Source of the DNA: Planctomycetia bacterium
Lineage (GTDB): Bacteria > Planctomycetota > Phycisphaerae > Phycisphaerales > SM1A02
Direction of reading: 5' to 3'
Assembly: GCA_009936695.1 (NCBI GenBank)
Contig: JAACEA010000493.1
Span: 1 to 6,712, forward strand
Length of the DNA: 6,712 nt
The translations under genes and the position numbers were made by a program. Of this stretch, positions 6,293 to 6,712 are shown in pieces (position 1 is the first letter of the stretch; each line of letters begins with the position of its first letter). The notes below the pieces were generated by a model that searched no databases, was not told where the DNA came from, and was given only the letters and a program-made list of their open reading frames with translations.

Positions 6293-6712
6293 ATGAAACT
6301 GGTCACCATCATCGTCGCGACCGCCTGTCTCGCCCTGGCCGCGGTCGCCATCGCCCAGCACGCGCCGGCGCTCATCGGTGAACAGAAGCCGAGTCGTCCG
6401 CTGGTCGTCGACGCGGCGGTCGCGATCCCGCAGCCGAACCCCGACACCAGGAACGCCGATCAGCCCCGGACGCTGACCATCGGCGACCCCGCCCCGAAGC
6501 CGAAGCTGGCGAGGATCTTCAAGGGCGCCACCGACTTCAAGGGCCCCACGCCCGGCAAGGTCACGGTGATGGAATTCTGGGCGACGTGGTGCGGCCCCTG
6601 CAAGGCGGGCATGCCCCCCCCACCCCGAGCACCGCCACACATCCCCACCACGCGCACCGCCACACATCCCCACCACGCGCACCACCACACATCCCCCACC
6701 ACGCGCACCACC
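6293..6712 (+). CDS. TlpA-like thioredoxin-fold protein, 3'-partial, disrupted by tandem repeat
   Basis: An open frame with no stop before the window edge (140 codons). A signal peptide (MKLVTIIVATACLALAAVAIAQ, likely cleaved near AIA-Q) points to export. A spacer leads to LTIGDPAPKPKLARI (61-75), the typical entry to the redoxin/TlpA domain, then GKVTVMEFWATWCGPCKAGM (88-107) with redox cysteines C100 and C103. Such proteins reduce or isomerise disulfides, or support cytochrome and envelope protein maturation. From residue 108 the family sequence stops abruptly and becomes Pro/Thr/His-rich low complexity encoded by a 25-bp tandem repeat; the rest of the fold (alpha-2, beta-3, the cis-Pro loop) is missing. 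Either a repeat has broken the gene or the sequence end is an artefact. The identity of the first 107 residues is secure; the downstream coding is doubtful. Confidence 0.8.
   Translation, partial: MKLVTIIVATACLALAAVAIAQHAPALIGEQKPSRPLVVDAAVAIPQPNPDTRNADQPRTLTIGDPAPKPKLARIFKGATDFKGPTPGKVTVMEFWATWCGPCKAGMPPPPRAPPHIPTTRTATHPHHAHHHTSPTTRTT
6631..6712. repeat. Tandem repeat, 25-26 bp unit, at the window end
   Basis: Two identical 25-bp units (6631-6655 and 6656-6680) are followed by a 26-bp unit with one substitution and one extra C (6681-6706), then the first six bases of a fourth. A degenerate half-unit seems to precede them (about 6615-6630, C-rich). Each unit runs ACCGCCACACATCCCC then ACCACGCGC. 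The plus strand is almost G-free, so the array is strongly strand-skewed. The unit length is not a multiple of three, so each copy shifts the reading frame, which argues against a coding repeat. There are no spacers. Confidence 0.9.

Noticed and set aside
6631..6712. CRISPR-like direct repeats
   Set aside because: The units abut with no spacers and the array is strand-skewed low complexity, so it is a simple tandem repeat.

Overview
This window is GC-rich bacterial DNA with a strong G/C bias at third codon positions. It probably comes from a member of the Planctomycetota (Phycisphaerae-like). The main clues are a secreted thioredoxin-fold plus TPR protein, an ECF sigma factor, and a FolD whose motifs I associate with planctomycete sequences. 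The taxonomy is inference from remembered family resemblance, not a search.

Layout: (1) 2-649, + strand: the 3' three quarters of purC (SAICAR synthase), cut by the window edge. (2) 650-995: a convergent intergenic stretch with a perfect 12-bp hairpin and, nearer the opposing gene, a hairpin plus T-tract terminator; I see no gene in it. (3) A leftward block on the - strand, read in the order folD (4828-3953), a large secreted Tyr/Trp-rich protein with triplicated modules (3902-1710), and an ECF sigma factor (1544-996). The first two are 50 nt apart and probably co-transcribed. The sigma gene follows after 165 nt. (4) A 92-bp divergent promoter region (4829-4920) in which both start codons lie 6-7 nt behind a TANNNT box and lack a convincing Shine-Dalgarno at the chosen start, suggesting leaderless transcripts. 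(5) A rightward pair of exported thioredoxin-fold proteins: 4921-6135, which has lost its CxxC and carries a TPR-like C-terminal half, and 6293-window end, a TlpA-like protein with an intact CGPC. The second runs into a 25-bp tandem repeat just after its active site, at the window edge.

purC and folD are housekeeping genes of purine and one-carbon metabolism; 10-formyl-THF made through FolD-type chemistry feeds purine synthesis. The remaining genes look like envelope or periplasmic functions plus a regulator. I found no defence system, mobile element, CRISPR array or RNA gene. The points worth a second look are the FolD with several non-canonical catalytic and cofactor residues, the cysteine-less thioredoxin-TPR protein next to a normal TlpA-like protein, the secreted modular protein beside an ECF sigma factor, and the repeat that cuts the last gene. 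I do not see convincing evidence of a wholly new system.
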